This document shows, in pieces, positions 7,752 to 16,233 of a DNA stretch of 31,394 nucleotides; the stretch's first letter is position 1; each line of letters starts with the position of its first letter. Source of the stretch: Bacteroidales bacterium UBA755 (lineage in GTDB: Bacteria > Bacteroidota > Bacteroidia > Bacteroidales > UBA932); assembly GCA_002297815.1 (NCBI GenBank), contig DBKH01000052.1, forward strand, positions 1 through 31,394, in the 5' to 3' direction. The position numbers and the translations under genes are program-made. The notes below the pieces were generated by a model. The model saw only the letters and a program-made list of their open reading frames with translations. It was not told the DNA's origin and ran no database searches.

Positions 7752-8885
7752 ATGCCAATGGACATGTACCTGCCCCTGTCTTTCGCATCCGGTGTGGTCA
7801 TCACCACGCTGGCTTTCATCTTGCTTCTTGTCAGGATTGAGCCGGACGAAGAAAGCCGGAAGATCCGTTTTGCAAGGGCGATACTTGCTGCGAGTTATTT
7901 TCTGCTTGCTGTCCCGGATTGGCTGAACGTTTTCGGGCTGAATGATTCGGATGACATTGCCGCTGCCACGATTGTCTCAGCGTCCATCCAATCCTTGCTG
8001 TTCACCTTCACGCTGATAACGATGATCCAGCCATCTCTTGTCACGACACGCAGAACCTTAGTCAACATCGCTCTCGTGGCCGTTGGCTCGGTCTGCTACC
8101 TTGTCGCGGATTCACTGGCGGATTCACCAATAGTCACCTGCGTGGCTGTCGCGGCTGTCATTGTCCAGCTCCTCCTTTACACGGCATTGTTCCAAAGATG
8201 CTACAAAAAATTCGTCAGGCAGGTCAAGGACTATTATGATGAGGAATATGAGCGACCGCTCCATTGGGCGAGGAATAGCTTTGCCGCGGCCTTGGCGGTT
8301 GGGGTGTTAGCGATGTTGTCCCTTACGGTTCCTCAGCCCGTCTATAATGCCTTCATGTGCTGCTACATAGCCTTCTACATTTGGTTCGCCAGCCGCTTCA
8401 TCAACTACATCATCAGATCGGATTACTATCTGCCAGCGGTAAAAGTTTCCGCAGAAGAGATTGTAGAACCAGAGCCTGAGCCGAAGACTGAACCTGAGAT
8501 GGTTGCTTCGGACTTAGACTTCAATGATTCCTCGGAACAAAAGAAGATACTTCAAGTTGCTCTTGAAGAATATGTAGCCAGCAAAGACTATCTCAATCCA
8601 GACCGCGACAGAAACTACATCATCGAGCGTTCCGGCATAGATCCTCGTTACTTCCGTTGGTACTTCCAGAACGTCCTGAATCAAGACTTCCGTGTCTGGA
8701 GAGCAAACCTCAGAATCGAGGAAGCGAAGAGGATCATCTTGACCACTCCAGATGTCTCGATGAACGCCCTCGCAATCAAACTCGGTTTCGGTACCTCCCA
8801 AAATTTCTACCATCACTTCAAGAAAGTCGTCGGCCAAACTCCAACAGAGTTCTTGGAGGCCTGCAGGACAAAATCGAGCGAATAG
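7752..8885 (+). CDS. Membrane-anchored AraC-family transcriptional regulator
   Basis: 377 residues with two parts. Residues ~6-220 are very hydrophobic and contain about seven likely membrane segments (for example 6-27, 43-61, 73-95, 104-122, 126-148, 177-198, 201-220). After an acidic linker (EPEPEPKTEPE, ~240-250) comes a C-terminal AraC/XylS double helix-turn-helix (~270-370) with RIEEAKRIILTTPDVSMNALAIKLGFGTSQNFYHHFKKVVGQTPTEF, broken here only by description, which is a classic HTH_18 signature. The membrane part presumably senses an envelope or membrane signal; its ligand is unknown. The gene lies between two promoters that share an operator-like element (4417-4484 and 8883-8952), making it the natural candidate regulator of both flanking surface-protein genes; that link is inference. 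The start could also be the ATG at 7758. Confidence 0.88.
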   Translation: MPMDMYLPLSFASGVVITTLAFILLLVRIEPDEESRKIRFARAILAASYFLLAVPDWLNVFGLNDSDDIAAATIVSASIQSLLFTFTLITMIQPSLVTTRRTLVNIALVAVGSVCYLVADSLADSPIVTCVAVAAVIVQLLLYTALFQRCYKKFVRQVKDYYDEEYERPLHWARNSFAAALAVGVLAMLSLTVPQPVYNAFMCCYIAFYIWFASRFINYIIRSDYYLPAVKVSAEEIVEPEPEPKTEPEMVASDLDFNDSSEQKKILQVALEEYVASKDYLNPDRDRNYIIERSGIDPRYFRWYFQNVLNQDFRVWRANLRIEEAKRIILTTPDVSMNALAIKLGFGTSQNFYHHFKKVVGQTPTEFLEACRTKSSE

Positions 8886-8952
8886 TAAATTTGCTAGTAA
8901 ATTATTTTGCATGGTAGTAAATTTCTTGATTATAAGAAATTTACTACCATGC
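8883..8952 (+). promoter_or_regulatory. Operator-like element B with a perfect 19-bp inverted repeat
   Basis: Begins on the stop codon of the AraC-type gene. Direct GTAAAT sites at 8885, 8897 and 8917 repeat the 12/20 spacing of element A, followed by inverted ATTTAC at 8939. Positions 8909-8927 and 8934-8952 form a perfect 19-bp inverted repeat around a 6-base loop, arms starting GCATGGTAG. The -33 box of the next gene begins exactly 40 bases after the third GTAAAT. It may also form a hairpin that ends the upstream transcript, but it lacks a T-run, and the match with element A favours a protein-binding site. Confidence 0.7.
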
Positions 8953-8956
8953 TTGT

Positions 8957-8987
8957 TTTGAAAATAGTCAAAGCCTGAGTACTTTTG
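8957..8987 (+). promoter_or_regulatory. Promoter of the small outer-membrane protein gene
   Basis: TTTG (8957-8960), 19-base spacer, TACTTTTG (8980-8987): a near-ideal Bacteroidota promoter. The predicted start near 8994 gives a ~30-base leader before the ATG at 9026. Confidence 0.75.
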
Positions 8988-9025
8988 CATATAATTTTAA
9001 GTTTAACATTTAAATTCAAACCTTT

Positions 9026-9484
9026 ATGAAAAAGACATTGTTGATTATCATCGCTGTTCTGGGATTCGCTGCTGTTGCGAGCGCACAGCCAAGAGCTATC
9101 GGTATCCGTTCTGGTTGGGGTTTTGACTTCTCCTACGAGCACACGATTAAGGGACCGAACTTCGCAGAGCTTGAGGTCGGTCTTGACGGCTACGCTTTTG
9201 ATGCATTCCACGTTGATGCAACCTACAACTTCATGATTGCCAATCCGGATTGGACTCCGGTCGGAACTTGGGGAATCTATGCCGGTCCTGGTGTTTCGGC
9301 CTACATGTGGCCATCGGAAAGCGTCTTTTACGCAGGAGTTCTCGGTAATGTCGGCCTTGAGTACAAGTTCAAGTTCCCTCTCCAGCTTTCGGTCGATGTG
9401 CGCCCTCGTATCATGTTTGGAAACGGTGGCATCTGGACTGATGGCCTCTTCTATGGTGGCGTCAGTGCCCGCTATTATTTCTAA
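9026..9484 (+). CDS. Small outer-membrane beta-barrel-like protein, function unknown
   Basis: 152 residues. The N-terminus MKKTLLIIIAVLGFAAVASA is a clear Sec signal peptide with cleavage after ASA. The mature part has alternating hydrophobic/polar stretches rich in Gly, Tyr, Phe and Trp (YAGPGVSAYMW, YAGVLGNVGLEYKFKF, VDVRPRIMFG) and ends in aromatic Phe (GGVSARYYF), the usual end of barrel proteins inserted by the BAM machinery. Size would fit about eight strands. I do not recognise a specific family. It has its own strong promoter, preceded by an operator-like element shared with the lipoprotein gene at 4567, and a good terminator follows, so it is a single-gene unit and probably co-regulated with that lipoprotein. 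Confidence 0.8.
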   Translation: MKKTLLIIIAVLGFAAVASAQPRAIGIRSGWGFDFSYEHTIKGPNFAELEVGLDGYAFDAFHVDATYNFMIANPDWTPVGTWGIYAGPGVSAYMWPSESVFYAGVLGNVGLEYKFKFPLQLSVDVRPRIMFGNGGIWTDGLFYGGVSARYYF

Positions 9485-9536
9485 ATCGAGTATATTCTTC
9501 AGTTAGTTGAATTAATCATTTAAACGATTATTCATC

Positions 9537-9575
9537 AAGGTCTGGCCGTGTTGGCTAGACCTTTGCCTTTTTGGC
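9537..9575 (+). terminator. Intrinsic terminator after the small outer-membrane protein gene
   Basis: AAGGTCTGGCC (9537-9547) pairs with GGCTAGACCTT (9553-9563) with one G-T wobble around a 5-base loop, followed by TGCCTTTTTGG. Confidence 0.75.
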
Positions 9576-9592
9576 CTTTGTGCAGTCTGTAC

Positions 9593-9623
9593 TTTCTTCT
9601 CTTTTCGTTTTTTGCTAACTTTG
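9593..9623 (+). promoter_or_regulatory. Promoter of the amidase gene
   Basis: TAACTTTG (9616-9623) is a consensus -7 box; TTTC (9593-9596) is a near-match -33 box at a 19-base spacing. The amidase start codon is at 9681, giving a leader of roughly 50 bases. Confidence 0.6.
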
Positions 9624-9680
9624 CAGATTGCAATGCTCGGAAATCTGAGCAAATGGCACGAAATGTAAAGAATTATCATC

Positions 9681-10565
9681 ATGAACATCTTGAAAGTGGG
9701 AATGGTGCAACAGAGCTGCACTACGGACATCAAGGCGAACATCGCCAAACTTACTGAGAACATCTGCGAGTGTGCTGCCAAAGGTGCACAATTGGTTGTT
9801 CTACAGGAGCTGCACAATTCGGTCTATTTTTGCCAAACGGAGGATGCATCTCTTTGTGACCTAGCTGAGACCATTCCTGGGCCTTCTACTGAATATTTCG
9901 GAGAACTTGCCCGAAAACTAGGTGTCGTACTAGTGCTTTCTCTTTTTGAGAGGCGGGCTCCCGGCCTTTATCACAACACAGCTGTCGTGATCGAGAAGGA
10001 CGGCAGTATTGCAGGCAAGTATCGCAAGATGCATATTCCTGATGATCCTTGCTTCTACGAGAAGTTCTATTTCACACCGGGAGATTTAGGTTTTAAACCT
10101 ATTCAGACTTCTGTAGGCTCCCTCGGAGTGCTGGTCTGCTGGGACCAGTGGTATCCTGAGGCAGCGAGGCTGATGGCGTTGAACGGAGCCCAGCTGCTGA
10201 TCTATCCTACCGCCATCGGTGGAGTAGGTACTGATTCCAAGGAGGAGCAGCAGACCCAGAGGCAGGCATGGCAACTTGTCCAGAGGGGACATTCTGTGGC
10301 CAACGGTCTTCCTGTCATCACAGTGAACCGTGTCGGCCACGAGGACGATCCCTCCGGCAACACGATCGGACTTGATTTCTGGGGATATTCATTTGCCACT
10401 GGTCCACAGGGCGAAATCCTCGCCCAATTCAGCACCGAGGAGGAAGGAGTGAAAGTCGTTGACATCGATCTCGACCGCACTGAATATGTCCGCAGGGGAT
10501 GGCCGTTCCTCCGCGACCGCCGGATTGAAGCATATTCCCCAATCTTATCCCGTTACGGAAAGTAG
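9681..10565 (+). CDS. aguB: N-carbamoylputrescine amidase
   Basis: 294-residue cytoplasmic enzyme of the carbon-nitrogen hydrolase (nitrilase) superfamily. It hydrolyses N-carbamoylputrescine to putrescine, CO2 and ammonia, the last step of the arginine-agmatine route to polyamines. The catalytic triad is visible: E43 (LQELHN), K116 (YRKMHIPDDP) and C153 (VCWDQWYPEAAR). The segments YEKFYFTPGDLGF, SVANGLPVITVNRVG and FWGYSFATGPQGE are typical of the plant/bacterial carbamoylputrescine amidase branch, and length is normal. The usual partner, agmatine deiminase (aguA), is not within the window. The gene has its own promoter and lies upstream of, but separate from, the SusC operon. Another omega-amidase or nitrilase activity is possible but less likely. 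Confidence 0.9.
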   Translation: MNILKVGMVQQSCTTDIKANIAKLTENICECAAKGAQLVVLQELHNSVYFCQTEDASLCDLAETIPGPSTEYFGELARKLGVVLVLSLFERRAPGLYHNTAVVIEKDGSIAGKYRKMHIPDDPCFYEKFYFTPGDLGFKPIQTSVGSLGVLVCWDQWYPEAARLMALNGAQLLIYPTAIGGVGTDSKEEQQTQRQAWQLVQRGHSVANGLPVITVNRVGHEDDPSGNTIGLDFWGYSFATGPQGEILAQFSTEEEGVKVVDIDLDRTEYVRRGWPFLRDRRIEAYSPILSRYGK

Positions 10566-10599
10566 AATCTTTGTGCTTTCGCCCTTTTTGGTGCTTGGC

Positions 10600-10633
10600 A
10601 ATCTTTAGTTATAGCTAAAATCGGCTAAAGATT
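10600..10633. promoter_or_regulatory. Inverted repeat upstream of the SusC promoter
   Basis: AATCTTTAG (10600-10608) is perfectly mirrored by CTAAAGATT (10625-10633), with extra TAGCTAAAA in between. It is 36 bases upstream of the -33 box of the SusC-type gene and lacks a T-run, so a regulator-binding site is as likely as an RNA hairpin. Confidence 0.4.
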
Positions 10634-10668
10634 CAACCATAAATACCAACAAATAGGGATGCCTTCTG

Positions 10669-10700
10669 ATTGCAGTAGAAATATTATTTGCATAACTTTG
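10669..10700 (+). promoter_or_regulatory. Promoter of the SusC/SusD/metalloprotease operon
   Basis: ATTG (10669-10672), 20-base spacer, TAACTTTG (10693-10700). It falls inside the extended open frame of the SusC-type gene, which shows that translation begins further downstream, at 10733 or 10739. Confidence 0.65.
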
Positions 10701-10732
10701 CAACTGAACGAAGTTTAACAAATAATTATTCA

Positions 10733-13700
10733 ATGTTTATGGAGTCAGAAAAGTCAACGAAGACAATTGGCTTTCGTTTTGGAGTTCTGATTTTCTCTTT
10801 GTGTGCGATTCTGTCGTTCACCGGCTTCGCGGACAGTGCCTTTGCCCAGAATAATCAGGGCAGGAGTGCTTCTGGAGCACCGAGTAACCCACGAATTACC
10901 ATCAAAGGAAGAATCACGGACGACCACGATGAGCCGCTCCCCGGAGCCAACGTGCTCGTGAAGGGAACATCGATCGGAACATCCGCAGATGCGGACGGAA
11001 ATTATTCCTTGACATTCCAGAGAAGTCCGGGTAAGTCGGACATCCTTGTATATTCATTCATTGGAACTGAGTCCAAGGAGTTCAATGTCAGCACCTCGAC
11101 GAGGTTGAATGTGCAGCTCAAAACATCTAGTTTGGACGCTGTGGTTGTCAATGGTTTCTACACCCAAACAAAGGAGACGTTCACGGGCGCGGCAACGACA
11201 ATCAGCGGTGATCAGTTGGTGGCTGTCTCTTCGACTAACTTGATGCAGAGCCTTGCCGCTCTGACTCCGGGTATGGTGCTGGTTGAGAACAACAATGCTG
11301 GATCAAACCCTAACGCTGTCCCATCCATCCTTATCCGTGGGTCAAACACTTTGATTTCCAATGAGAGTGAGGAAGGTGTGAATAATCCTCTCATCGTGTT
11401 GGACGGTGTCGAGATCAGCATTCAGGAACTCTATGACCTTGACATGTTTGACATCGAGAGAATTGATGTCCTGAAAGACGCTTCCGCGACTATCCTCTAC
11501 GGTGAGAAGGGCGCCAACGGAGTGATCGTTGTCGAGAGGAAACGTTCAGAGGAGGGCAAACTGAGACTCAGCTACAATTTCGTGCCTAAGTTCAGTGTGC
11601 CTGATCTGAGTTCGTTCAATCTCTGCAGTCCTGCTGAAAAGCTTGAAATCGAGCGACTTGCGGGAAAGTATGACACTGCTGACGGTTCAATGGACGAGGC
11701 CTACGACTACAAACTTCAGTTGATCCGCAAAGGCGTCAATCCTGATTGGCTCCATGCCCCGTTGCGTGTGCCGTTCAGTCACACTCATTCCCTGGCCCTA
11801 AGTTCGAGGGGAGAGAAACTGGAATTCCGGGCGAACGCCAATTTCGGAGATACTTATGGAGTCATGAAAGGGGACAACAGAAGGAATCTTGGACTGAATT
11901 TCAGCATCAACTACCATCTCCGCAACAAGCTGACCCTTTCGTACAAGAATAGTTTCTCTTTGAACAGGAGTGTTGACTCTCCTTATGGAAGTTACTCTCA
12001 GTACTCAAGGATGAATCCTTACAATCCGATGACAGATGAGGATGGAAACTACATTAAGAGTTACTATTTCAATCCGCTCAGCACGTCATCCTATAAGACT
12101 GCAAATCCTTTGTACGATGCCACGCTGTCAAGTTTCGGCAAGAGTCAGAATCAGTCATGGACAAACTCACTGTCCGGAAGGTGGAACATCACCAAAGAAC
12201 TCTATGTGACAGGTCAGGCTAACTTGAACCTGACATGGAACCGTTCTGACAACTATGACTCGCCCGATAGGGCCAAGTACCAGAACAGTGCCCTGAATGA
12301 CAAGGGCCAGTACAGTTTCTCGACTGGCAATGGCCTTACCACTGACGGAAAGATTGTTGTGAACTACGGCAAGTCCTTGGATTCCAAGGGGTCTATGTTC
12401 CGTGTCAGTGCCGGTAGCAACATTCAGTACAGCCGCAAACAGAGTGCGTCATTCCTTGCCAAAGGATTCATTAAAGACGAGTTGTCGGATCTTTCCTTTG
12501 CTTTGACGTACCCTACCGGGCATCCTACTGGAACAGATAGGGTTGCGACATCTGTCGGATTCTTTGCCAACGCCAACTTCAGTCTGTGGAACAGGTATTT
12601 TGTGGATGGTTCCTACAGGACATCAGGCTCTTCAAAATTCGGCTCCAACAACAGTTTTGCACCGTTCTGGGCATTAGGAGCTGGTTGGCACCTACACAAC
12701 GAGAAGTTCATCAAGGATAACCTTCCTTGGATCAACACCTTGACATTCAGGTACTCACTTGGCTACACCGGTAGCGTTTCCTTTGACTACTATCAGGCTC
12801 GTACCGTCTATCAGTACGACTCCAAGTACCAGTACGTCTCCGGAATCGGAGCTTTGCCTAAGCAGATGGGCAACCCTGATCTGAAATGGCAGAGAACTTT
12901 GAACAATAACTTTGGCCTTACCGCTGCATTCCTTGACAATCGTTTCAACCTGTCGTTTGACTTTTATTCAAACACGACTTACGACATGCTGATGTCAGTC
13001 AATCTGCCACCGTCTGTCGGCACGTCATCGATGAATGTGAACTTCGGCCAGCTCAACAACAAGGGTCTTGACCTCTCGCTTTCAGCCCAGATCATCCGCA
13101 ACAAGGACTGGTTCTGGAGTGTGACGTTGACCGGAGGTCATGTGATGGATCAGATCCGCAAGATCTCCGAAGGTCTCAAGAACGACATTGACAACCCTTA
13201 CGATTCCTCCAAGCCGAAGATTCTCTTTGTCGAAGGAGGCTCACAGTACGACATCTACGCGATGCGTTCCGCTGGCATCGACCCTGCAACGGGAAAAGAA
13301 ATATTCATCAAGAAGAATGGTGAATATACTTTTAAATATGATGAAAATGAGAGGGTAGCTGTCGGAAACACTAATCCTATCCTTCAAGGTTCGTTGATGA
13401 ACACGTTGAGGTACAAAGGATTTTCTATCAGCGTGGCCACGTCCTACACCTTTGGGTCTGACTACTATAACTCGACTTTGAAGAACAAGGTTGAGAACAT
13501 TGACCTTAACTACAATGTGGACCGCAGAGTGTTTACTGACAGATGGAAGCAGCCTGGCGACCACACTCGTTTCCTTGGAATCGGCACGTCCAGCAGTTCT
13601 AACCAGTACTCCGAAAGATTCGTGGAGAAGCGTAATGAACTGTACATCTCCAGCATTCAGGTCATGTACGATTTCGCACCGAAGGCGATCACCAGACTTG

Positions 13701-13828
13701 GCCTCCGCAAGTTGGCCATTGGATTCGGGCTTTCGGACATTGCCCACATCTCCACAGTGAAGTTCGAGAGGGGTACAGAGTACCCTTACTGCCGTGGAAT
13801 CAACCTGATTTTCCGCCCGACATTCTAA
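10733..13828 (+). CDS. SusC/RagA-family TonB-dependent outer-membrane transporter
   Basis: About 1031 residues from the ATG at 10733 (10739 also possible; the upstream frame overlaps the promoter). A signal sequence with an SAFA|Q-type cleavage site near residue 38 is followed by a carboxypeptidase-regulatory-like domain (ITIKGRITDDHDEPLPGANVLVKGT ... GNYSL, described in parts), a TonB-box-like stretch (AVVVNGFYTQTKETFTG), a plug domain (LIRGS, PLIVLDGVEI, IERIDVLKDASATILYGEKGANGVI) and a long beta-barrel ending IFRPTF. No STN signalling domain is seen, so control by an anti-sigma pair is not expected. It imports substrate across the outer membrane together with the SusD lipoprotein 16 bases downstream. 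The metalloprotease at the end of the operon points to peptides rather than glycans as substrate (inference). Confidence 0.95.
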   Translation: MFMESEKSTKTIGFRFGVLIFSLCAILSFTGFADSAFAQNNQGRSASGAPSNPRITIKGRITDDHDEPLPGANVLVKGTSIGTSADADGNYSLTFQRSPGKSDILVYSFIGTESKEFNVSTSTRLNVQLKTSSLDAVVVNGFYTQTKETFTGAATTISGDQLVAVSSTNLMQSLAALTPGMVLVENNNAGSNPNAVPSILIRGSNTLISNESEEGVNNPLIVLDGVEISIQELYDLDMFDIERIDVLKDASATILYGEKGANGVIVVERKRSEEGKLRLSYNFVPKFSVPDLSSFNLCSPAEKLEIERLAGKYDTADGSMDEAYDYKLQLIRKGVNPDWLHAPLRVPFSHTHSLALSSRGEKLEFRANANFGDTYGVMKGDNRRNLGLNFSINYHLRNKLTLSYKNSFSLNRSVDSPYGSYSQYSRMNPYNPMTDEDGNYIKSYYFNPLSTSSYKTANPLYDATLSSFGKSQNQSWTNSLSGRWNITKELYVTGQANLNLTWNRSDNYDSPDRAKYQNSALNDKGQYSFSTGNGLTTDGKIVVNYGKSLDSKGSMFRVSAGSNIQYSRKQSASFLAKGFIKDELSDLSFALTYPTGHPTGTDRVATSVGFFANANFSLWNRYFVDGSYRTSGSSKFGSNNSFAPFWALGAGWHLHNEKFIKDNLPWINTLTFRYSLGYTGSVSFDYYQARTVYQYDSKYQYVSGIGALPKQMGNPDLKWQRTLNNNFGLTAAFLDNRFNLSFDFYSNTTYDMLMSVNLPPSVGTSSMNVNFGQLNNKGLDLSLSAQIIRNKDWFWSVTLTGGHVMDQIRKISEGLKNDIDNPYDSSKPKILFVEGGSQYDIYAMRSAGIDPATGKEIFIKKNGEYTFKYDENERVAVGNTNPILQGSLMNTLRYKGFSISVATSYTFGSDYYNSTLKNKVENIDLNYNVDRRVFTDRWKQPGDHTRFLGIGTSSSSNQYSERFVEKRNELYISSIQVMYDFAPKAITRLGLRKLAIGFGLSDIAHISTVKFERGTEYPYCRGINLIFRPTF

Positions 13829-13830
13829 TT

Positions 13831-13837
13831 AAGGAGG
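13831..13837 (+). promoter_or_regulatory. Strong Shine-Dalgarno sequence before susD-like gene
   Basis: AAGGAGG seven bases before the ATG at 13845. Most genes in this window lack a Shine-Dalgarno sequence, as is usual in Bacteroidota, so this one is notable and fixes the start codon. Confidence 0.65.
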
Positions 13838-13844
13838 ACTGACA

Positions 13845-15275
13845 ATGAAAAGCAAAAGAATATTCATAACAATCATTACTGTGGCCGCGGTTCTTGCCTC
13901 CGGGTGCTCTAAGTTTCTTGATGTGCATCCAAAGGGAGAGAAAATCAACATGTTCGAGACGGCTGAGGAATATGAGGACGCACTCTATGGAGTGTATAAC
14001 GAACTGACTGGAAGCAATCTGTACGGGCAGTACCTGTACCTGCTCCCGGAAGTGTTGAGCCAGAATTTCACCACTTCTGACTACAAGTATTCTGAACTCG
14101 CTGAAGGTGAGATGACCACTCAGGGAGCAGTTGCGACAAAGCGAGACATCTGGAAATCAGCATACACGGCCATCAACCACATCAACAACATAGTCGAGCA
14201 TGCCGAGGATGACATTGACACCTACAAGCATTCTGGACTTTATCTTGGTGAAGCTCTGGCGTTGAGGGCATTAGTTCATTTTGAACTCCTCAAGCTCTTC
14301 GGTCCTCCTTACTGGGCCCCGGATGCGGAGAAGAAGCAAGTCCTTCCTTATGTCACCAAATATTCCTTTGACATCAAAGATTTTGATTCCTACGATAAGG
14401 TCTATGAGGCAATCCTGTCTGATCTAGGAAGGGCCGAGGAATATCTTGCCGAAGATGCCACGCTTGTTCCGGTTGATCGCGACAAGACTGCCAATTCCTT
14501 CACAGACGCTAGGATAGCTCATCTGAATCTTTATGCAGTCCAGGCTCTGACAGCGGTAGTCTATTGGAGTAAGGACGATTTGGACAATGCGGAGAAGTAC
14601 GCTGAGAAAGTCATCTCCAGTGGGAAGTTCACTTTCCGCCCAGCCAGTGCTTTTGTTCAGCCTGACAACGGAACTCTAGATCTTCATGAGACTTTATTCG
14701 GACTGTATGTCAGTGACGAGACCACAATGATGAAGAAACTTGCTCTCTCAGAGACTGTCGGCTCATCAGCATTGAGGTTGGCGTCCGATTATTCCGTCCT
14801 TTACGAGAAGAACTCCGGAGCCAGCACGGATTACAGGCTTTCCGCTTGGTTCGACCCTTCAATCCCTGCCTGCCGAAAGATGATCAACAACATCTTCATC
14901 TCCGGTGGCAACACCTACAATGGAAAGTCAATTCTTGGCTACGATGTCATCCGCCTTCCAGAACTGTACTACATTGTCGCGGAGGCGAACATTACGAAAG
15001 ACCCGGCCAAGGCCAAGGAATATTTTGACAAAGTTCTGAAATCCAGAGGCCGTGAGACCCTAGAGGAGTCAGGTGAGACTCTTACCAAAGACCTTCTCTT
15101 CGAAGAGAGAAAACGTGAGTTTTACGGAGAAGGATTCACATGGTTTGAGATGAAGAAGGATAAAAAGGACATCATGACTGTTTCCGGCAAGACACTGCCT
15201 GGAGACGTGGCTGCCACCTACACTCTAACTGTCCCTGATGAAGAATGGGAATCCAGAAAGAACATTGAGATTTGA
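13845..15275 (+). CDS. SusD/RagB-family nutrient-binding lipoprotein
   Basis: 476 residues; the lipobox is VLASGC near residue 21, followed by SKFLDVHPKGE, the classic start of mature SusD-like proteins. The N-terminal SusD segment (AEEYEDALYGVYNELTGSNLYGQY), the helical TPR-like middle (YTAINHINNIVEH, GEALALRALVHFELLKLFGPPY) and the C-terminal RagB/SusD region (YDVIRLPELYYIVAEANI, LLFEERKREFYGEGFTWFEMK) are all recognisable. It would sit on the cell surface as the lid of the SusC channel and bind substrate. It is slightly shorter than many family members (500-600), as often seen in peptide-type loci. Translationally close-coupled to SusC by a 16-base gap with a strong Shine-Dalgarno sequence. 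Confidence 0.95.
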   Translation: MKSKRIFITIITVAAVLASGCSKFLDVHPKGEKINMFETAEEYEDALYGVYNELTGSNLYGQYLYLLPEVLSQNFTTSDYKYSELAEGEMTTQGAVATKRDIWKSAYTAINHINNIVEHAEDDIDTYKHSGLYLGEALALRALVHFELLKLFGPPYWAPDAEKKQVLPYVTKYSFDIKDFDSYDKVYEAILSDLGRAEEYLAEDATLVPVDRDKTANSFTDARIAHLNLYAVQALTAVVYWSKDDLDNAEKYAEKVISSGKFTFRPASAFVQPDNGTLDLHETLFGLYVSDETTMMKKLALSETVGSSALRLASDYSVLYEKNSGASTDYRLSAWFDPSIPACRKMINNIFISGGNTYNGKSILGYDVIRLPELYYIVAEANITKDPAKAKEYFDKVLKSRGRETLEESGETLTKDLLFEERKREFYGEGFTWFEMKKDKKDIMTVSGKTLPGDVAATYTLTVPDEEWESRKNIEI

Positions 15276-15294
15276 AGCTAAAATTGGATAAAAA

Positions 15295-16218
15295 ATGAAA
15301 AAGATAATATATTCATTGATGCTAGTTCTCCCATTCCTTGCCTCGTGTGATGGAACGTGGGTGATGTACGACACGGCCCAGAAGGACCACATCTATTTTC
15401 AGGACCGTATCCAGACCATCATGAAATCTTTCGCACTTTTGTCTCAGGACGAGATTGATGTCACAGCGAATGTCTTTGTGATGGGTAATGTGTCAGATGT
15501 TGACAGGCCGTTCAAAGTGGAAAGTGTGGACACTCCTGAAGGAACTGTGCTGACTTTTGGGGATGTGGAATATCCTGTGATTTCAGCCAGGGAAGGCATC
15601 GACTTTGAGGTTGAGGATTGCGTGATTCCGGCTGGGGAAGTTTCTACGACAATCAATGTAAAACTTAAGCGCCAGCCTGAGATGAAGGACGGAGGCTATG
15701 TGGGTGTCCACTTGAGGCTTGTCCCGTTTGAAAATTTTGAGCCGCTCCCAGCTGACACAGTCAGCAGTACGGTCATGTCTCCGGATCTACTGATCTATGT
15801 CAATGACGGTGACCCGGCTTGCCCTACTTGGTGGAGGCCGTCAGCTAGCAAGCCAGCTGGCTGGGACTACGATCTGGGTAATTTCTATCCGGCCAAGTTC
15901 CGTAAACTGTTGGAATTATACCACCAGACAGCTGAGACCAACCCTACATTCTACGAGTATTGCGTGGCACATTACGGAGAGAATCTGGATGCGGAGCCTA
16001 ATGCGGACAACAACAAGATGGTAAGGTTCTGGCGACAGACCTACATGGCTGCATGGGCGACTTACGTCTTCTGTCCTTTGTACGAGTACTATGAGCAGTA
16101 CTACAAGGAGCATCCGGATGATCCTAACTTTGAGGTGATGGGCACAGACAATGTGAACATCAACGCTTTCAAAGGATGGGGCGATCCAAGAAGTGGCAAG
16201 TACGGATTCCTTAACTAA
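15295..16218 (+). CDS. DUF4843-type surface lipoprotein of a SusCD locus
   Basis: 307 residues with lipoprotein signal MKKIIYSLMLVLPFLASC (Cys near 18). The mature start, DGTWVMYDTAQKDHIYFQDR, has the Y-D-x(n)-hIYF pattern of DUF4843 lipoproteins, which follow SusD in many Bacteroidota operons. Residues ~60-150 look like an Ig/Calx-beta-type fold (VMGNVSDVDRPFKVES, VEDCVIPAGEVSTTINVKLKRQ). The C-terminal half is rich in Trp and Tyr (CPTWWRPS, YEYYEQYYKEH). Role unknown, likely an accessory surface binding protein for the same substrate as SusCD. Gap to susD is 19 bases, to the next gene 15 bases, so it is mid-operon. Confidence 0.8.
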   Translation: MKKIIYSLMLVLPFLASCDGTWVMYDTAQKDHIYFQDRIQTIMKSFALLSQDEIDVTANVFVMGNVSDVDRPFKVESVDTPEGTVLTFGDVEYPVISAREGIDFEVEDCVIPAGEVSTTINVKLKRQPEMKDGGYVGVHLRLVPFENFEPLPADTVSSTVMSPDLLIYVNDGDPACPTWWRPSASKPAGWDYDLGNFYPAKFRKLLELYHQTAETNPTFYEYCVAHYGENLDAEPNADNNKMVRFWRQTYMAAWATYVFCPLYEYYEQYYKEHPDDPNFEVMGTDNVNINAFKGWGDPRSGKYGFLN

Positions 16219-16233
16219 AAAAGCATATTCATT

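Noticed and set aside
8909..8952. Perfect 19-bp inverted repeat read as an intrinsic terminator of the AraC-type gene
   Set aside because: AT-rich stem with no T-run after it, and its match in layout to element A upstream of another promoter favours an operator; a minor role in termination is not excluded.
9681..10565. Amidase as the first gene of the SusC operon
   Set aside because: A separate promoter and an inverted repeat lie between them and the functions do not connect.
10688..10732. Upstream extension of the SusC-type ORF
   Set aside because: It overlaps the -7 box at 10693-10700; translation must start downstream, at 10733 or 10739.
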